A stretch of 64,000 nt of DNA, from contig CAWCEP010000006.1 of NCBI GenBank assembly GCA_963794615.1, forward strand, positions 620,001 to 684,000, in the 5' to 3' direction. How positions within the stretch are numbered: position 1 is the stretch's first letter; each line of letters begins with the position of its first letter. Below are positions 8,311 through 16,044 of this stretch, one piece after another. Below the pieces are notes generated by a model. That model was not told where the DNA came from, searched no databases, and worked only from the letters and a program-made list of their open reading frames with translations. A program made the translations under genes and the position numbers. The stretch comes from Chersky-840 sp963794615. Its GTDB lineage: Bacteria; Actinomycetota; Acidimicrobiia; Acidimicrobiales; UBA8190.

Positions 8311-9618
8311 TCAGACCTCGGACGGAACCGAGAAGCGCTGCTGGTAGTCGGTCACGAGCGCTCGGTGCTCGGAGAGGTCGAGGCCGGTGTCCTCGAAGCG
8401 GTAGTCGTGGGTGCCAACTCCCCGGTTCAGGTGACGGGCCGCGACGTAGGCCTGGAGCCGCTCGAGCGCTTCGTCGGACAGCGTGCGTCCCCATGTGCCG
8501 TAGATGCGGGTAATGGTGCCGATCGGATCGGCGACCAGGTCCTTGTAGACCACGTCGCTGATTTGGCCGGTAGGGAGACTCCCGGAGTCCCGTATTGCGG
8601 TGACCTCGTTCATCTGGATCTCCACGCCCATGCAGAGGAACTCGACGAGCGCGGCATGGGCGACCCGGTCCGAGTGCATCCAGTGCAGGGTCGCCATCGT
8701 GTCGGCCAACGACCCGATCACGCGCAGTGGGTCCCGGTGCGTCATGACGACCCGGGCATCGGGATAGGTCGCGAACACCAGGTCGAGCGATCCCAGATGC
8801 GACGGAGCCTTGACCACCCACGACGGCGTCACGCTGCCATCGGATGCGGGCGACCATTGCAGCGTCTGGAGCATTCGCCGGTGCCACTCGTACGCGGGGG
8901 TCTGATCGACGCCACTCTTCCAGATTGTGTAGCTCGGCACGTTGTAGATGCCGGTGAACATGTCGCTCGAGAACTGATGGGCGAAGAGGAAGATGCACTC
9001 GGTCGGCAGATTGCCACCGTTCTCGTGCATGGCGGTGAAGGCGGGCACCATGGCATCCATCAACCTGATCTCGCCGTCCATGAGCGCAGCCCAATCCGTC
9101 CCCGCCGACGAAACTCGCCCTTCGGGTGCCTGCACGGCACCGGGCACGGTGTGCACCAACTCCCACAGGAGCGGAGGCCGGTTGTCGGGGTCGCAGGCGA
9201 GGAGCTCGTGGAGGAGGGTGGTGCCAGAACGGCCGAGGCCGGTCACGATGATGGGGCTCTTGACCTGCTCCTGTCCGATGGAAGGCTCGCGCTTCCACAG
9301 GTCGACCAGTCGAAGACGGTTGTGCAGGATGAGCTGAAGCTCGGCCCGAGCCCGCAGGCGGCCGGCGAGGTGGAGCTCGGCCTCGTCGTCGAGCGCTGTG
9401 CACAACCGCTCGAGCGGATCGCGGAACCAGGAGTCACCGGCGTCGTCGAGGCCTGTGGCCGATCGCGCCGCGTCGAGGAGATCGTGGGCCTTGAGCGAGA
9501 CGATCGACCGTCCATTGTCGCCCAGGCCGCGTCCGTACGCGACAACGTTCTCGACCCAAGGTGCTCGTGCTGGCGGTGCCCACTCCACCGGCGGCAGGGT
9601 ACCCCACGCAAAACTCAT
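8311..9618 (-). CDS. Sulfotransferase family protein
   Basis: A 435-residue PAPS-dependent sulfotransferase homologue. The 5'-phosphosulfate loop GLGRSGTTLLHELL lies near residue 127, and the 3'-phosphate-binding segment THRDPLRVIGSLADTM is in the second half. The family in actinobacteria sulfates small molecules such as lipids, glycolipids or sterols; the acceptor here is unknown. I chose ATG at 9618 (MSFAWGTLPPVEW) because residues upstream in the same frame look non-coding and arginine-rich. The gene is convergent with the DUF1214 gene and divergent from the PAS gene. Confidence 0.85.
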   Translation of the reverse strand: MSFAWGTLPPVEWAPPARAPWVENVVAYGRGLGDNGRSIVSLKAHDLLDAARSATGLDDAGDSWFRDPLERLCTALDDEAELHLAGRLRARAELQLILHNRLRLVDLWKREPSIGQEQVKSPIIVTGLGRSGTTLLHELLACDPDNRPPLLWELVHTVPGAVQAPEGRVSSAGTDWAALMDGEIRLMDAMVPAFTAMHENGGNLPTECIFLFAHQFSSDMFTGIYNVPSYTIWKSGVDQTPAYEWHRRMLQTLQWSPASDGSVTPSWVVKAPSHLGSLDLVFATYPDARVVMTHRDPLRVIGSLADTMATLHWMHSDRVAHAALVEFLCMGVEIQMNEVTAIRDSGSLPTGQISDVVYKDLVADPIGTITRIYGTWGRTLSDEALERLQAYVAARHLNRGVGTHDYRFEDTGLDLSEHRALVTDYQQRFSVPSEV

Positions 9619-9778
9619 TCGCGGGAGGATGGCGAACGTTGGGCCGGATCGGGCCCACGCTGGCGACGTTGGTGACCGATCCTCCCGTCGTACACCATCC
9701 GGGCAGCCAAAAGCACTTGGCAGCAGCCTCCTCGAGCGGCAACGATGGCGAGTGTGCGCGAAAGGAGTGGTGGGTGAC

Positions 9779-10210
9779 ATGGTGAGTGAGCCTCTAGGCA
9801 CTCCGGGTTCGCCGAAGAGCTTGCCCTTGATACTCGCCCGTGAGCTCGCATCAAATCTGGCCACGCCGATGTTCTTGCTCGACGTCGGGGGAATGCTGGT
9901 CTTCTACAACGATGCGGCGGCATTGCTCCTCGGGAAATCGTTTGCCGAACTGGGCGAGATCCCATCCGGTGAGTTCGGCGAGGCCCTGCATCTGGCTACT
10001 CCGGACGGCATTCCCATTCGCCGGCGCGATTCGCCGGCCGGCATTGCCTATTTTGAGCGTCGACCCGCCCACCAGACCCTTCTGGCGACAACATTCCAAG
10101 GCGCGCGGCGTCAGTATGAAGCAACCGCATACCCGTTGTTCGGCGCAACCGGCGAAATGCATGGCGTGGTCGCCGTGTTCTGGGAAGCGTCCGAAGCACG
10201 CGACCCCTGA
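9779..10210 (+). CDS. Single PAS-domain protein
   Basis: A 143-residue protein almost wholly made of one PAS domain: NLATPMFLLDVGGMLVFYNDAAALLLGKSFAELGE at about 29-63 is the classic start of the fold, and YEATAYPLFGATGEMHGVVAVFWEASE is its C-terminal strand pair. No kinase, GGDEF or DNA-binding domain is attached. The start is ATG at 9779, preceded by GGAG about ten bases upstream. Its stop overlaps the start of the next gene (TGATG), so the two are translationally coupled; the PAS protein may sense a small ligand or redox state for the metallo-hydrolase, which is inference. Confidence 0.8.
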   Translation: MVSEPLGTPGSPKSLPLILARELASNLATPMFLLDVGGMLVFYNDAAALLLGKSFAELGEIPSGEFGEALHLATPDGIPIRRRDSPAGIAYFERRPAHQTLLATTFQGARRQYEATAYPLFGATGEMHGVVAVFWEASEARDP

Positions 10211-11079
10211 TGCGAGCCCGAGTGTGGGGATGCCGCGGTTCTGTAGCCGCACCTGGAGCAGACACGGTGCGCTATGGCGGGAATACCTCTTGTGTCGAAG
10301 TTCGCCTGTCGAGCGGTCACGCCCTCGTTCTCGATGCCGGTACCGGCATACGCCCGCTTGGTGTGGTGATGCACGATGACCTGCCCGTAGAGCTGCATAT
10401 CTTGCTCACCCATCTTCATCTCGACCACCTGCAAGGTCTTGGGTTCTTTCGTCCCCTCTTCTCGCCCGGGCTGAAGATCCATATCTGGGGTCCAACGTCC
10501 CCCGTGCAACACTTGTCCGAGCGGATCGCGATGTACCTGTCGCCCCCCTTGTTTCCTATCCGACTCGATGACGTCCCGTCAGAACTGATCTTCCACGACG
10601 CGTCCGAGGAAGCCGTGACAATCGGTTCGGGAACGATCCGAGCGGCCAAGGTCACTCATCAGGGCCCGACCGTCGGCTATCGCATCGAAGAAGCCGGGCG
10701 AGTCTTGGTCTACCTTCCCGATCACGAGCCCTCGCTTGGGACGGACCTCGCCAACGTACCCGCGGAGTGGATGAGCGGGCACGAGATTGCGCGTGGTGCC
10801 GATGTGCTATTGCACGACGCGCAATATCGCGACCACGAATATGGCGCCCATGTCGGCTGGGGCCACTCGAGTATCGCCGCCACGATGGCATTTGCCGACA
10901 AGGCCGGTGTCGGCGAAGTCGTCCTCTTTCATCACGATCCTTATCACACCGACTCCGAGCTCGACGCGCTCCTGGTCGAAGCCCAAAGTAAGTGGCCTGG
11001 CATGGAAGGGCGCGTTCGCCTCGCATACGAAGGCATGACGATCGTGCTCGACGACAAACCGGGCGAAGCGCGACTCTGA
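10210..11079 (+). CDS. MBL-fold metallo-hydrolase
   Basis: A 289-residue metallo-beta-lactamase-fold hydrolase. The metal motif is THLHLDHLQG near residue 67 (HxHxDH), preceded by LVLDAGTGIRPLG. Later ligands are in KVTHQG, LLHDAQY and HVGWGHSS, and the C-terminal FHHDP supplies the last histidine. The opening (RVWGCRGSVAAPG, YGGNTSC) is typical of a group of cyclic-nucleotide phosphodiesterase-like or RNase Z-like hydrolases that are often encoded beside PAS or GGDEF proteins. It follows the PAS gene with a one-base overlap. The true substrate is not shown by the sequence; a phosphodiester is the best guess. Confidence 0.85.
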   Translation: MRARVWGCRGSVAAPGADTVRYGGNTSCVEVRLSSGHALVLDAGTGIRPLGVVMHDDLPVELHILLTHLHLDHLQGLGFFRPLFSPGLKIHIWGPTSPVQHLSERIAMYLSPPLFPIRLDDVPSELIFHDASEEAVTIGSGTIRAAKVTHQGPTVGYRIEEAGRVLVYLPDHEPSLGTDLANVPAEWMSGHEIARGADVLLHDAQYRDHEYGAHVGWGHSSIAATMAFADKAGVGEVVLFHHDPYHTDSELDALLVEAQSKWPGMEGRVRLAYEGMTIVLDDKPGEARL

Positions 11080-11141
11080 TGGACAGGGGCGAGCCAGAGG
11101 GCATGGCGAGTCAGGACTCTCTGACCAGGGAAAAGCGAGAG

Positions 11142-11212
11142 AGCGGGCGAAGGGAATCGAACCCTCGTTCTCAGCTTGGGAAGCTGATGTTCTGCCGCTG
11201 AACTACGCCCGC
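11142..11212 (-). tRNA. tRNA-Gly (anticodon CCC)
   Basis: The 71-base cloverleaf is complete. The acceptor stem is GCGGGCG paired with CGCCCGC, the D arm has GTTC paired with GAAC, the anticodon stem TCAGC/GCTGA encloses the loop TTCCCAA with anticodon CCC, and the T arm carries GGTTCGATTCC. The discriminator base is T and the 3' CCA is not encoded. It sits between the metallo-hydrolase gene and dcd, on the opposite strand to both. Confidence 0.95.
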
Positions 11213-11241
11213 GAGGAGGCATCACACTATCGTGCTGCCCC

Positions 11242-11808
11242 GTGGTCCTTTCCGATCGGACGATCCGCGAAGAGCTCGATGCCAAGAGAATTGTCATCGA
11301 CCCGCTCGGGGCCGAGTGCATCCAACCCTCCTCGGTGGACCTCCATGTCGACCGCTACTTTCGGCTGTTTCGTAACCACTCCATGCGCGTGATCGACGTC
11401 CGGGAGGACCTCGAGGATCTCACCGAGCTGGTCGAGATCCCCGACGGCGAGCCCCTGATCCTCCACCCCGGCGAGTTCATCCTGGGTTCGACCCTGGAGC
11501 GGGTGGGCATACCCGATGACCTGGTCGCCCGCCTCGAGGGCAAGTCCTCGCTGGGGCGCCTGGGACTCCTCATCCACTCCACGGCCGGGTTCGTCGACGC
11601 CGGCTGGGACGGGCACCTCACGCTCGAGCTCTCGAACGTGGCCAACCTCCCGATCACCGTCTACCCCGGCATGAAGATCGGGCAGATCAGCTTCCTGCGC
11701 ATGACCACGCCCGCCGACAAGCCCTACGGCACGGCGGGCCTGGGTTCGAAGTACCAGGGCCAGCGGGGACCCACCCCGAGCCGGTACTTCGAGAACTTCC
11801 GTCCCTGA
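11242..11808 (+). CDS. dcd: dCTP deaminase
   Basis: A 188-residue enzyme of pyrimidine deoxynucleotide synthesis that deaminates dCTP; the family also includes dUMP-forming bifunctional members. The start is GTG at 11242 (VLSDRTIREEL). The active-site block GKSSLGRLGLLIHSTAGFVD followed by GWDGHLTLELSN holds the conserved Ser-Arg and the catalytic Glu of the trimeric dCTP deaminase/dUTPase fold, and QISFLRM and GLGSKYQGQ at the C-terminus are typical of full-length Dcd. Length is normal. The EtfD-like gene follows after 17 bases, so the two are probably cotranscribed. Confidence 0.95.
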   Translation: MVLSDRTIREELDAKRIVIDPLGAECIQPSSVDLHVDRYFRLFRNHSMRVIDVREDLEDLTELVEIPDGEPLILHPGEFILGSTLERVGIPDDLVARLEGKSSLGRLGLLIHSTAGFVDAGWDGHLTLELSNVANLPITVYPGMKIGQISFLRMTTPADKPYGTAGLGSKYQGQRGPTPSRYFENFRP

Positions 11809-11825
11809 CCCTCCAGGAGGAGACG

Positions 11826-13898
11826 TTGCTCATCAGGATCATCCTCGGCTTGGGCGCGACCGTGATCGCGTTCGCCATTGCCGGTCGGCGCTTCGCCTAC
11901 CTCTTCCGCCTCGTCGGAAAGGGCCAACCCGACCCCAAGCGCTTCACCCATTTCCGGGAGCGGGCCTGGGCCGAGCTCTCCGAGGTGGGGGGCCAGCGCA
12001 AGCTGCTGCGGTGGACGGTCCCAGGCCTCGCGCACGCCTTCACCTTCTGGGGCTTCACCATTCTGATGTTCACGATCCTCGAGGCCTACGGGGCCCTGTT
12101 CGACCGGGACTTCTTCGTGCCCCTGATCGGCCGCGGCCGGGCCCTCGGGTTCATCGAGGACTTCTTCGCCGTAGCCGTGCTGGTGTCGCTGTGCGTCTTC
12201 ACCGGCATCCGCTACGTCAACTCACCCAAACGCAGGGGCCGGCTGTCTCGCTTCTTCGGTTCCCACACCGGGGCGGCCTGGCTCGTCCTCGTGATGATCG
12301 CCTCGGTCATGATCACGCTCATCGGCTACCGCGCCGCCCAGGTGAACACCGGCAATTTCCCCTACGGCAAGTCGTGGTGGCCCTTCGCCTCGCACGCCGT
12401 GTCGCTGCTCTTCAATCATTTCGGGAAGGGCGTGAACTCCGACCTCGAGACCGTCTTCCTCATCCTCAACATCGCCGTGATCGTGGGCTTCGCCGTCTTC
12501 CTCTCCTACTCGAAGCACCTCCACATCGCCCTGGCCCCCATCAACGTGGCGACCTCCCGTCGGCCCCGGGCCCTGGGACCGCTCTACGACACACCCGATA
12601 TGGACATGGAGAACGTCTCCGAGGACACCGTCTTCGGCGCCGGTCACATCGAGGACCTGTCCTGGAAGCACCTGCTCGACACGCTGACCTGTACCGAGTG
12701 CGGGCGTTGCCAGGCGGTGTGCCCGGCGTGGAACACCGACAAGCCCCTGTCCCCGAAGCTCCTGATCATGGGGCTGCGCGACAATCTTTTCGAGTCCGCC
12801 CCTCGACTGTTCGGCTCACCTCCACCGTCGGAGGACGGGTCCCCCGTCGACGCCGTGGCGTGGGCGGCGGCCCAGAAGGCCGAGGCCCCCACCCTCGTCC
12901 CCGGCACCATCGACGATGACGTGTTGTGGTCGTGTCTCACGTGCGGGGCGTGCGTGGAGGAGTGCCCCGTCGACATCGAGCACGTCGACACCATCCTGGA
13001 GATGCGCCGCTACGAGGTCCTCATGGAGTCGCGCTTCCCCACCGAGGCCGGCCTGATGCTGCGCAACATCGAGAACCAGGGCGACCCGTGGGGACTGGGC
13101 GGCGCCAAGCGCACCGAGTGGACCGAAACGCTCGACTTCGAGGTCCCCGTCATCACCGGCACCATCCCGGACGAGATCGAGTACCTGTACTGGGTGGGGT
13201 GCGCGGGCGCCCTCGACGAGCGGGCTCGCAAGGCTACGCAGGCGACGGCCCGCCTCCTGCACCGGGCCGGGGTGACCTTCGGCATCCTGGGCCCGCGCGA
13301 GTCGTGCACCGGCGACCCGGCCCGCCGCCTGGGCAACGAGTACCTCTACCAGGAGATGGGGAAGGCCAACATCGCCACCCTGGACGAGGTGGGGGCGAAG
13401 AAGGTCATCGCCTCGTGCCCACACTGTTTCAATTCATTGTCCCGGGAGTACCCCGACCTGGGCGGGAACTTCCAGGTCATCCACCACTCCCAGCTGCTGA
13501 GCCATCTGGTCGAGTCGGGAAAGCTCACGCCGGGGAACATGGACGCCAAGGTCACCTATCACGACCCCTGCTATCTCGGGCGCCACAACCGCGTCTTCGA
13601 CGAGCCCCGCTCGGTCCTCGACTCCATCACGGGTGTCGAGCAGATCGAGATGAAGCGGTGCCGGGAGAAGAGCTTCTGCTGCGGCGCGGGCGGCGCCCGC
13701 ATGTGGATGGAGGAGAGCCTCGGCAAGCGGGTCAACCTCGAGCGCACCGACGAGGCCCTCGGCACCGGCGCCGATGTCGTGTCGACGGCCTGTCCCTACT
13801 GTCTGATCATGCTCGACGATGCCGTGCGGGCCCGGGCCCGCGAGGACGACGTCCGGGTGTTGGATCTCTCCCAGGTCGTCGAGGCGTCGCTCGACTAG
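11826..13898 (+). CDS. Membrane-bound Fe-S oxidoreductase, EtfD-like (heterodisulfide-reductase type)
   Basis: A 690-residue protein with several N-terminal membrane helices (about residues 1-20, 70-90, 112-128, 150-168 and 207-227), then two [4Fe-4S] motifs (CTECGRCQAVCP at 289-300; C370, C373, C376, C380), then two CCG domains (CPHCFN; DPCYLGRHN with CCGAGG). This architecture matches mycobacterial Rv0338c, named EtfD, which passes electrons from the electron-transfer flavoprotein of acyl-CoA oxidation to the quinone pool. The start is TTG at 11826 behind a strong AGGAGGAG site. No etfA/etfB is present in the window. Its stop shares the palindrome CTAG with the opposite-strand gene. Confidence 0.85.
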   Translation: MLIRIILGLGATVIAFAIAGRRFAYLFRLVGKGQPDPKRFTHFRERAWAELSEVGGQRKLLRWTVPGLAHAFTFWGFTILMFTILEAYGALFDRDFFVPLIGRGRALGFIEDFFAVAVLVSLCVFTGIRYVNSPKRRGRLSRFFGSHTGAAWLVLVMIASVMITLIGYRAAQVNTGNFPYGKSWWPFASHAVSLLFNHFGKGVNSDLETVFLILNIAVIVGFAVFLSYSKHLHIALAPINVATSRRPRALGPLYDTPDMDMENVSEDTVFGAGHIEDLSWKHLLDTLTCTECGRCQAVCPAWNTDKPLSPKLLIMGLRDNLFESAPRLFGSPPPSEDGSPVDAVAWAAAQKAEAPTLVPGTIDDDVLWSCLTCGACVEECPVDIEHVDTILEMRRYEVLMESRFPTEAGLMLRNIENQGDPWGLGGAKRTEWTETLDFEVPVITGTIPDEIEYLYWVGCAGALDERARKATQATARLLHRAGVTFGILGPRESCTGDPARRLGNEYLYQEMGKANIATLDEVGAKKVIASCPHCFNSLSREYPDLGGNFQVIHHSQLLSHLVESGKLTPGNMDAKVTYHDPCYLGRHNRVFDEPRSVLDSITGVEQIEMKRCREKSFCCGAGGARMWMEESLGKRVNLERTDEALGTGADVVSTACPYCLIMLDDAVRARAREDDVRVLDLSQVVEASLD

Positions 13899-14314
13899 TT
13901 GAGCGCTTTGGCGTCGGCCTCGCGCAGGCGCTCGGACATGGCCACGAGCAGTTTGCGCGACAGCGCCGGCATCTCGTCGAGCAGCCCGTTGAAGCGTCGC
14001 TGTTCGAGGACGAGCAGCGTCATGGGCGTCTCCGACACGATGCTGGCCGAACGGGGCTTGCGGTCGAGGAGCGAGAGCTCGCCGAACCACTTGCCAGGGC
14101 CGAGGGTGGTGATCCTCCGGCCGTTGCGGCGCACCGAGGCGGTGCCGTCCACGACGAAGAAGAACTCACGGCCCACCGTGCCCTCTTCACACAGGACCCG
14201 CCCGGCGGGCACGATCACCTCTTCGACGGCTCTGCGGATGGTGCGGAGTTGCGCCCCGGAGCAGGCCGAGAACATCCAGATCTTGCTCAGGTCGAGTTCA
14301 GGCTTTCGCGACAT
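13895..14314 (-). CDS. Cyclic nucleotide-binding domain protein (no DNA-binding domain)
   Basis: A 139-residue protein that is essentially one cNMP-binding beta-barrel: VPAGRVLCEEGTVGREFFFVVDGTASV, then the phosphate-binding cassette WFGELSLLDRKPRSASI. The Arg in PRSAS and the Glu in GEL are those that contact cyclic nucleotide in CRP-like domains. There is no helix-turn-helix afterwards, only a short helix, so it may act as a sensor or regulatory subunit. The start is ATG at 14314. Its TAG overlaps the TAG of the EtfD-like gene on the other strand by four bases (CTAG), so the two transcripts converge. Confidence 0.85.
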   Translation of the reverse strand: MSRKPELDLSKIWMFSACSGAQLRTIRRAVEEVIVPAGRVLCEEGTVGREFFFVVDGTASVRRNGRRITTLGPGKWFGELSLLDRKPRSASIVSETPMTLLVLEQRRFNGLLDEMPALSRKLLVAMSERLREADAKALN

Positions 14315-14446
14315 GGCGGGAAGGCTATCGGCGGGTGCGGCCCGGTGCCGAGACCGGAGGTTCGCCCTCACCGCTACCATTTCCCGGTCGCCGTGCAGCA
14401 GCAACCCGATGAGCGTGCAACCGGGCGACCGAGGGTGGACTGACCG

Positions 14447-15022
14447 ATGACTGCGACGCCGCCACCGACCGACGCCTCGGGTGCGGCGCTCACGACGTTG
14501 CGTGGGGCCGGGGTGCAGGTGGACGTCCGCCGGGCCGGTCGAGTCGTGGCCGCCCTCGGTCTCGTGGCTCTGGCCGTGGTCGCCGTCGTGCTCCTGGTGG
14601 CCGCCGTCCACAAGAACGCGCAGATCAACGACCTGCGCCACCACGGCGTCGACGTCGACGTGACGGTCACGGGCTGTCTGGGCCTGTTGGGGGGCAGCGG
14701 CAGCAATCAGGCCGGCTACGCCTGCACGGGCACGTTCACACTCGGCAGCCACCGCTACCGCGAGGACATCCCCGGCAACACCCTTCGCAACCCGGGAACG
14801 AAGGTGCCGGCCGTGGCCGTGGCGGGGGATCCTCCGCTCCTGGACACGCGCCGCGCCGTCGCCACCGAGCACGCGTCGGCGAGCGTGTTCGTCGTGCCCG
14901 CCATCCTGCTCGTGCTCCTGGTGGTGCTCGTCGGCGGCCTGCTCGTCAGGCGCCGACGCGTGGGTGCGAACGCACGGCGCGGCCACGCCACCGTCGCGCC
15001 GCCGCCACCTCCGTCGGCTTGA
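14447..15022 (+). CDS. Two-helix membrane protein, DUF3592-like
   Basis: A 191-residue protein with one membrane helix at about 30-53 (VVAALGLVALAVVAVVLLVAAV), an extracytoplasmic domain of about 90 residues containing two cysteines (VTGCLGLLGG, AGYACTGTFTLG) that could form a disulfide, and a second helix near 146-168, ending in an arginine- and proline-rich tail. The arrangement and the GxxYxxDIPG-like segment resemble DUF3592 proteins. No enzymatic motif is seen. It runs in the same direction as the next membrane-protein gene, 70 bases away. Confidence 0.7.
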   Translation: MTATPPPTDASGAALTTLRGAGVQVDVRRAGRVVAALGLVALAVVAVVLLVAAVHKNAQINDLRHHGVDVDVTVTGCLGLLGGSGSNQAGYACTGTFTLGSHRYREDIPGNTLRNPGTKVPAVAVAGDPPLLDTRRAVATEHASASVFVVPAILLVLLVVLVGGLLVRRRRVGANARRGHATVAPPPPPSA

Positions 15023-15092
15023 ATCGACGCGTCGCCCACCCGCCGCCCGGAGCCGCTTCGCTGATGGCAAAAGGGCGGGCTACCCTTTTCCG

Positions 15093-15824
15093 ATGTCCGG
15101 CGGCCACGACACCGACGATCCGGGCGAAGCTCCGCCCCGGATGAGCCTCGGGCACCGCATCCTCCTGTCGCTGCCGCGCCTGCAGCGCAACCGAGACAAA
15201 GGGCCCCTCGGCGAGCGCATCCGGGACGCGCTGGTCAAGCCGGCGCCCCCCGGCGCCGCCCCCTTCAAGAAGGCGGACGGGCCCCGTTCGGTGGAGGAGC
15301 TCGAGGACGCCGTCAAGTATGCCAACGACAAGGAGCGGCTCACGGGCCTGCTTCTGGCGCCGGTGGCAGCCGCGCTCGGGCTCATCATCATTGGCACCCT
15401 CATCAACAACGACCCCTCGCAGTACCTGAAGAGCGGGGCCGTCAATCCCCGCCACGTGAGCGTGGCCACCTATCACACCCTCACCTACGTCCTCCTGGCC
15501 CTGGCCGTGGTGATGCTCGTGACGGCGTACTTCCGGAAGCGCTTCTACCTGGGCATCGCCATGGCCCTGTACGGGCTGTCGGTCTTCAACCTCCACTACT
15601 GGGGCTTCGGGGTCCCGTTCCTCATGGTGGGCGCCTGGCTGCTCGTGACCGCCTACCGCCTCCAGCGCGACCTGCGGGAGGCGACCGGGGACCGGCCGGG
15701 ACGAGGCCGGGCCGGACCCGCCCGGGGAACGACGCGCGCCCAGCCCAACAAGCGCTATACGCCCCGCACGGCACCGCCCAAGCGGTCCCCGCGCAAGCCC
15801 GAGAACGAGCAAAGAGCGGGCTGA
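15093..15824 (+). CDS. Hypothetical membrane protein with basic C-terminus
   Basis: A 243-residue protein. An N-terminal cytoplasmic part of about 85 residues is followed by membrane segments at about 88-106 (LLLAPVAAALGLIIIGTLI), 128-147 and 152-188, then a strongly basic, proline-rich tail of about 50 residues. The start ATG at 15093 precedes SGGHDTDDPGEAPP; the upstream in-frame stretch is arginine-rich and looks non-coding. I do not recognise the family. It ends about 220 bases before the amt gene, and the space holds a GlnR-like box. Confidence 0.65.
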   Translation: MSGGHDTDDPGEAPPRMSLGHRILLSLPRLQRNRDKGPLGERIRDALVKPAPPGAAPFKKADGPRSVEELEDAVKYANDKERLTGLLLAPVAAALGLIIIGTLINNDPSQYLKSGAVNPRHVSVATYHTLTYVLLALAVVMLVTAYFRKRFYLGIAMALYGLSVFNLHYWGFGVPFLMVGAWLLVTAYRLQRDLREATGDRPGRGRAGPARGTTRAQPNKRYTPRTAPPKRSPRKPENEQRAG

Positions 15825-15873
15825 CCACGCCCCGTCCCGGCGGGGACGGCGGCCGGATCCCGGGCTCGTCCAG

Positions 15874-15911
15874 TTCACGCGCTGGTAACACGGGCGTGAC
15901 AGAGGCGAAAT
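15874..15911 (+). promoter_or_regulatory. GlnR-like box upstream of amt-glnK
   Basis: Four five-base elements recur at exact 11-base spacing: TTCAC (15874), GTAAC (15885), GTGAC (15896) and GAAAT (15907), each separated by six bases. The actinobacterial nitrogen regulator GlnR binds repeats of the form gTnAC-n6-GaAAC. The location 134 bases before the ammonium transporter start, with glnK next, is the expected one for nitrogen control. The match is by eye and the elements are imperfect. Confidence 0.5.
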
Positions 15912-16044
15912 CCTCGACCTGCATCCTGTCGGCGGCAGGGCGAACCGCCTGCCATGGCCTTGGCGCACCCGGTGCTGTGTGTCGCCACGCTCATGGCTCG
16001 AGGCGCGCCGGGGTTCATGACCGCACGAGAGGAGCACTCGAGCC

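Noticed and set aside
11100..11140. Weak hairpin GTCAG...CTGAC after the metallo-hydrolase gene as terminator
   Set aside because: The stem is only five base pairs with no U tract and is next to the tRNA; not enough to call.
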